A DNA stretch of 50,003 bases from Zygnema cylindricum (taxonomy: Eukaryota > Streptophyta > Zygnematophyceae > Zygnematales > Zygnemataceae), in contig JBBHKE010001012.1 of the NCBI GenBank assembly GCA_037447655.1, positions 96,997 to 146,999 of the forward strand, in the 5' to 3' direction. Positions 45,101-50,003 of the stretch are shown piece after piece. The first letter of the stretch is position 1; every line of letters begins with the position of its first letter. The position numbers and the translations under genes are program-made. Below the pieces are notes generated by a model. That model did not search any database. It worked only from the letters and a program-made list of their open reading frames with translations, and was not told the DNA's origin.

Positions 45101-48100
45101 TCTCCTCGTGTTCCTTTTCCCATGCCACCTCCTCCTCTGCCTCCTTCTTCGACTCCTCCTCTTCCCACTCGTCCTCCAATTCCCGTTCCACCTCCTGCTC
45201 CTCCTTCCTCTTCTCCTCAACCTCCCTCTCCTCCTCCTTTTCCCTTTCCACCTCCTCCTCCTCCTTCCTCCTCTCCTCGTCTTCCCTCTCCTCCTCCTCC
45301 TTTTCCCTTTCCACCTCCTCCTCCTCCCTCTTCTTCTCCTTTTCCCTCACCTCGTCCTCCTTTTCCCTTTCCACCTCCTCCTCCTCCTTTCTCTTCTCCT
45401 CCTTTTCCCTCTCCTCGTCCTCCCAAACCCTCTCCTCCTCCTCCTCCCTTTTTTTCTCTCTATCACTCCCCTTGGATGCGATCTGTCAAAGGAAATACTT
45501 CGGGCAAAAATTATACCCCATTTAGTCACCAAATGTGGGCAGGGAGAGGTAGAAATCCGCATTTATTACCTCCCAGAGGACAATTTATCTCCGGAGAACC
45601 GAAAATCGATTTAAAAAAATCGAATGTTTCGGTTTCTCCATTTGTTTGTACCCTAAATACCCACGATACAGATATTCCGGGAGACGACTCTCCGAGTACA
45701 AAAAATCCGGAAGATTTGAATTCGAAAGGTTCAAATGTGAAAGATTTAAATTCGGGAAATTTGAATCCCAAAGATTTAAATTCCGGAAATTTAAATTCAG
45801 AAGATTTGTATTCGAAAGATTTGATTGGTCCAGCTGTTGAATCAGGAGAGGTAGAAGTGAGGTGGAGAGAGAAGGAAGAAAAGACACCTGTCGTAGAGAA
45901 GGAAATCAAACCGCTTACCATTATTACTGTGGATTCCCGAGCTGAAAAGGAGATGGATGTTTCAGGAAGTATGGGAGGGGAGAGAGGGAGAGAGAGAGAC
46001 GGAAATTCGACGAGGGGAATCGAAAGCAACCTCGAGAATTCGCAGAAAATCATTGCAGAAAATTCGGGACAGAAAATCGAGAAAGTAAATAATTCTAGTA
46101 GTGGTTATTTTATCGAAAAATATTCAAATAAGCCACACTATTTCTGAACCTAGTGATGTTGGTCAGGTTCTCGGGACCAATTTTTTGTCAAAAACTATAG
46201 AGAATTCTGACCAAGACTATTTTATAAATGATAAATTTGAGTCAAAAACTGGAGAGGTTATACAAGAAGGAAGGGAAGTATTTACAATGAGACAAGATTC
46301 AAAAAATGATAAAATTTTGTCATCTTTGAGTTTCGAAAATCCCATATTAGCAATTGGAATGGAATCGAATTTATCGGCCAATGAAGAAATACAGAATATG
46401 AAAAATAATACAGAAAATATAAACGTTTTGAAATTGAATACTGTCGAAAACGAAGAAGAAAATTTAGTCGCGACAAATTCGATGAATTTTACAAATGTTC
46501 CGAGAATACTTTTAGGGGAGGATAATATGGGAAATGGGATGAAATCACTTTTAGAAGAAGAGGGAGGAGTTAAAAATGAGGATGATTATGGAGGTTATGG
46601 AAAAGAGGAGAGGGAAGAGAGGGAGGAGGGAGAGACAAATTTGATGGAAGAAGATAGTCAGGAAGAGAACAAAAATTCGGAGGACAATTCAGAGGAAGAG
46701 TTACCGAGTTTTTCGGACGTCGAGGCATTGGTATGATTTTTTGTTTTTTTTCTGGGAGATTATTTGTTGTTAATTTCCTGTTTTTTTAAATGTTTTTCTG
46801 TATTCTTTTTTTGGTAGATAAATTTGCTCTTAGTTGTTGTTTTTTCTTCTATGATATTTTTTTCAAAATGAAACTTTAGAAGATTATTCTGTTTGGTCGT
46901 AGAAATTGGGAACAGGAATTAATTAAACAATAAAAGGAAACGATACATATATAAACATATATATACACATATATATACATATATATACATATATATATAT
47001 ATATATACATATATATACATGTATATATATATATTTATATATATATATATGTGTGTATATATATGTATATGTATATATATATGTATATATATGTAATATA
47101 TATATGTATATATATATATATATAAGTATGTATGTATGTATGTATGTATATATATATATATATATATATGTATATAAATATATACATATACATATATAAA
47201 TATATACATATACATATATATAAATATATACATATACATAAATATATACATATACATATACATATACATATATATACATATATATATATATACTTATATA
47301 AATATATACATATATATACATCTATATATATATATATAAATATATACATATATATATACATCTATATATATACATCTATATATATACATATATATATGTA
47401 TATATATAGATGTATATATATATATATATATATATGTATATGTATATATTTATATATATGCATATGTATATATATATATATATGTAACAGGAATTGAATT
47501 AAACAATAAAGGAAAACGATACATATATATAGATATATACATATATATAGATATATATAGATACCTATATATATATATATAAACATATACATATGTATGT
47601 ATATTTAACTTATTGTGTCGGGAATGTAGTGCAGATGATTTTATTTTCTGTCCAATTCAGAAATTAGAATAAAAATTTGAGTAAGTTAATCGAAAATACC
47701 AGTTAAAATTGAAACATTTGAGTAAACAAATGAAAAAAATAAGAGAACAAATGAACGATTTGTGTAAATAAATGAAAACATGAGTGTTTTGATGAAAGGC
47801 TTGTGTAAATAAATAACTTAATTATTTCAAAACAATTTGTTTAAATTGGGGTTTCAGGTTTTGGATTTGGATTTGAGCTCCGGAGAAGAAGAGACCATGT
47901 CTATCCAGAGAGGTATTTTCCTCTCCCTTTCTTTTTCTGTGTCCCTCTCTCTCTCTCTCCCCTCCTTTTTTGTCTCTCTCCTCTTTGTCTTGGTGAAAAT
48001 AGAGGGGATCTGGCCCCTCCTCCCCCCTCCTTTTTCAGCGTCAAAGAGTTATAGTAGTGACGCCTGTCCCTCCTTCCCCCTGCCCTCTCCTTCTCTCTAA

Positions 48101-49972
48101 AATCCTCTCCATCTCCCTCCCTCTCTTTCGACCTTTTCTTCCAACCACCCCCTCTCCTATTTCGGCGTCAGAGACGTTCGGTGGTGAAGTCTATCCCTCT
48201 CCTTTCCCTTCTCCCTTCCTCCCTCTCTCCCTCCCACCCACCCTCCCTCCCTCCCTAAAAATCCTCTCCCTCCCTCCCCCTCTCTCTCTCTTTTTTGTCC
48301 TTTTGTGCTAGCCACCCCCCTCCCATTCCGGCGTCAGAGACGTTCGGTGGTGATGTCTATCCCTTCCCTTTCCCCTCTCCCTCCCTCCCTCCCTCCCTAA
48401 TAATCCTCTCCCTCCCTCTCTTTCTCTCTTTTTGCCAGCCACCGCCCTCCTATTCCGGCGTCAGAGACGGGCCGCGGTACGGTGGGAGCAGAGCGTGACA
48501 GCTGTCACACGGAGGAGACTGGCGAGGAGGGGGGCCCTGGCAGTACTGTACGGAAGGAATATGAGGTGTCTAGTGAGGAAGACAGAGGTGAGAGGAGGGA
48601 GAGAGGGAAGGAATATGAGGTGTCTAGTGAGGAAGACGGAGGTGGAAGAGAGGGAGGGGGAGGGAGATCCTGTGCAATTCTTTTTGTCCATTCCATTTCT
48701 TTTCTGTCTTTATTTGGAATGTTGACAACCGTACTTTGTTTTATCTTTTTGTCGAATGTTGGGGACCGTACTTTTTTTGTGGGATCGTACTTGTTTATCT
48801 TTTTGTGGAATGTTAGGAATCGTGTCCAGTTTTGTAGTTTTTGGAAATATAAAGTGTCTTTTTTGGAAATAAAAATTGTGTATTCTGGTAATAAAATTTG
48901 TCTTTTTGTGTAATTTTTCAATTTTGCAGGTTTCTTTGGGAAGGCGTACTGCTGACAATTTTGTGGACATCGATGTGGGGAGGGAAGGGAGGGCAAATAA
49001 AGTTTCCAGACAACAAGTAAGTAAAACTGAACTGAAATTGAATTTATGTTCCGTCATGAAATGGAACGGAGATAAAACAGTTGTGTCATTTTGAGTTTGG
49101 AGTTTTAGAGTTTATTATTGGAAGACAAGTTTTTTTTTTTTTTTTATAAAAATGTTACAAAATGTTATAAAATGTTTTACGGAAGTTCATGAGAAAAAGG
49201 CTGAAAATAGTGACAAAAAAAACATTAAGCAGTTTATAAGAATCTTTTTTTTGTAAAAGAATTCCAGTTTTCTTTTTACTTAAAAAAAGTGTTACAAAAT
49301 GTTTTTCCTTTTGTTAGAGTTCTGAAGGTTAAAAACAAAAAGAATCATTAAATGTCGTTCGATTTTTTATTGAACCTGAAGATTTTACGATAAATAGAGT
49401 GGAAAAAATTAATTTCAAATTCCTCCCTTCTTCCCCAAAGAAAAATGCAAACTAAACTGCTTTAAGTACAGTGTGTGGGTTTTTAGAAGCTATCTGGAAA
49501 GAAAAAATGAAAAAAAAAGTTGTTGAAATTGAATATAATGAACAGGAAAATAGTAACAACAACAAGAATAATAATTATAATACTACAACGACAGTAATAA
49601 TGATAATAATACTCATAACAACAACAATAATGATAATAGAACTAATAACAAAAATAATAATAATACTGATAACCACAACAATAATAATACTAAGAATACT
49701 AATAACGACAACAACAATAACAAGAATAAAAATAATAATAATAGAAATAGTAATAAATTATCATAATTATAATAATCCCAAAACCATAAGACATGACAAA
49801 AAGAAAAAGAAGCTAGCACTGATTATGGTGTGTGGGTTTCTAGGCGTATATAAAATTAAAATCGAACGGTCTTTTTTACATTCGAAATATCGGGAGAAGG
49901 GCGATTTCGGTCAACAAAACCACTGTAGAATCTGGACAGATGGCAAACCTGGGAAATGGTTGTCTTATTGAG
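39177..49972 (+). CDS. Microspherule-type protein with MCRS_N and FHA domains (3' end off window)
   Basis: Exons 39177-39353, 40779-40962, 41599-41741, 42735-46730, 47858-47912, 48439-48587, 48930-49016 and 49844-49972 join in phase (0,1,0,0,1,0,0), about 1640 codons so far. Exon 1 is acidic ([20 protein letters not shown]). Exons 3-4 give the MCRS_N domain: [18 protein letters not shown] then [20 protein letters not shown] and [15 protein letters not shown]. Exon 4 continues as a very long E/R/G-rich then P/S-rich disordered region. [42 protein letters not shown] and [20 protein letters not shown] lead into the FHA phosphothreonine-binding domain ([13 protein letters not shown]; then [17 protein letters not shown] and [12 protein letters not shown]). 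Plant relatives such as Arabidopsis EMB1967 are usually under 1000 aa. Nuclear, chromatin-linked (INO80/NSL-type complexes in animals). Exon 4 has two compensating frame changes. Confidence 0.85.
39528..39917 (+). repeat. Four duplicated copies of the exon 1 donor segment
   Basis: Exon 1 ends CAGCAGCTGCAG|GTGAAG. Similar segments recur in intron 1 near 39531 (GCCACAGGTGAAGGACG), 39681 (CAGCAGCCACAGGTCAAGG), 39822 (CAGCCACAGGTGAAGGCTG) and 39892 (AGCAGCCACAGTTAAAAGG), each embedded in CT-rich DNA. The first also keeps the following TTGTTAGGGTTCTC block of intron 1. Some have an acceptor-like CCTCAG before a 9-base CAGCCACAG, so they could act as micro-exons (QPQ). Confidence 0.7.
41464..41503 (+). 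repeat. (CCCTT)n in intron 2
   Basis: Seven tandem CTTCC units. Upstream in the same intron, 41000-41340 holds imperfect CTCGTCTTTTAGTTT repeats. Confidence 0.9.
41763..42720 (+). repeat. Tandem repeats of intron 3
   Basis: GGGATTTTTT-type units at 41763-42000, 12-bp ATTTATGTTCAT units at 42125-42250, then GAGAGG purine repeats at 42411-42705 up to the acceptor at 42734. All low-complexity, non-coding. Confidence 0.85.
44930..45034 (+). repeat. (CCT)n microsatellite within exon 4
   Basis: About 33 CCT triplets that read as serine, proline or leucine depending on frame. The likely reading frame differs on its two sides. 45160-45440 continues as about 60-bp tandem units encoding proline-rich [15 protein letters not shown]-type repeats. 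Confidence 0.9.
46913..47610 (+). repeat. Long (TATATACA)n-type repeat flanked by direct repeats, intron 4
   Basis: About 560 bases of TA/CA/TG mixed dinucleotides. GGAATTAATTAAACAATAAA at 46915 and its near copy at 47490 (GGAATTGAATTAAACAATAA) flank the array, each followed by ACGATACATATAT. Confidence 0.9.
48016..48365 (+). repeat. Three duplicated copies of the exon 6 acceptor segment
   Basis: Exon 6 begins after CCAG with CCACCGCCCTCCTATTCCGG and CGTCAGAGACG. Copies lie in intron 5 at 48016-48050, 48142-48200 and 48310-48365. The last has TAGCCACCCCCCTCCCATTC with the same codons (FRRQRR) in frame after an acceptor-like AG, so it could serve as an alternative 3' splice site. Confidence 0.75.
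48606..48655 (+). repeat. Duplicate of the exon 6 donor segment
   Basis: GGAAGGAATATGAGGTGTCT and AGTGAGGAAGAC at the end of exon 6 (48552-48592) recur 57 bases downstream, including a second GAGGTG potential donor. The first donor (GAG|GTGAGA) fits the family protein sequence best. Confidence 0.8.
49550..49785 (+). repeat. AAT/AAC-rich repeat in intron 7
   Basis: ATAATAATAC/CAACAACAAT trinucleotide-like repeat before the acceptor of exon 8. The 166-aa frame through it is not coding. A TGTGTGGGTTTTTAG block at 49471 is a near copy of the exon 8 acceptor region TGTGTGGGTTTCTAG at 49829. Confidence 0.85.
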
Positions 49973-50003
49973 GCAAGTCTCTCTCTCTCTCTCTCTCTCT
50001 CTC

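Noticed and set aside
44787-45562. Long minus-strand ORFs rich in G, E or R
   Set aside because: Antisense reading of the (CCT)n and proline-repeat part of exon 4; composition artefacts.
46919-47592. ORFs made of Y, I, M and H across the AT repeat
   Set aside because: Reading of a TATATACA-type repeat in all frames; no protein character.
49471-49971. 166-aa ORF at the right end
   Set aside because: Crosses an AAT/AAC repeat; the true exon 8 (49844-49972) reads in a different frame with FHA similarity.

Overview
This is nuclear genomic DNA of a plant (streptophyte). The evidence is two split or intronless kinases of the plant PEPKR2-like type, a microspherule-type protein with an N-terminal MCRS_N domain and a C-terminal FHA domain in the plant arrangement, GT-AG introns, and Ty1-copia and hAT transposon remains. 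I cannot name the species. Long AT-rich flanks, CT-rich 5' leaders, heavy microsatellite content and divergent proteins suggest a large repeat-rich genome, possibly not an angiosperm (inference). There is a 10-N assembly gap at 26949-26958.

Layout. 1-16.5 kb is mobile and repetitive DNA with no host gene recognised. It holds three gag-associated copies of one retroelement family (minus strand 1-1350; plus strand 3925-8250 as a pair of direct repeats round a decayed gag; plus strand about 10890-11780), large fold-back (inverted-repeat) elements at 1434-3704 and 13.2-15.4 kb, and an AT-rich satellite of about 30-bp period at 9.56-12.76 kb. 16.8-20.4 kb is a five-exon PEPKR2-like protein kinase (616 aa). 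20.4-26.6 kb has an antisense Ty1-copia reverse transcriptase relic, a broken hAT transposase interrupted by a tRNA-derived SINE, and intergenic DNA. 26998-27948 is a second, intronless kinase of the same group (316 aa). 28-34.5 kb is intergenic with a fifth partial copy of the retroelement leader, a fold-back element and short tandem repeats. 34.5-37.9 kb (minus strand) carries exons of a small secreted cysteine-containing protein. 39.2 kb to the end (plus strand) is a microspherule/FHA gene with eight visible exons, running off the right edge inside its FHA domain.

How the parts relate. The secreted-protein gene and the microspherule gene diverge from a shared 1.28-kb region that contains degenerate telomere-like repeats. 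The two kinases lie in the same orientation about 6.6 kb apart and may be old paralogues. The most unusual signals are: (i) in the retroelement family, a conserved series of small hairpins in the leader, ending with a hairpin whose loop holds the gag start codon and whose stem changes sequence while keeping its pairing; (ii) repeated duplication of short segments that straddle exon-intron junctions in the microspherule gene; and (iii) a 4-kb exon in that gene that changes from purine-rich to pyrimidine-rich on the coding strand and contains two compensating frame changes.
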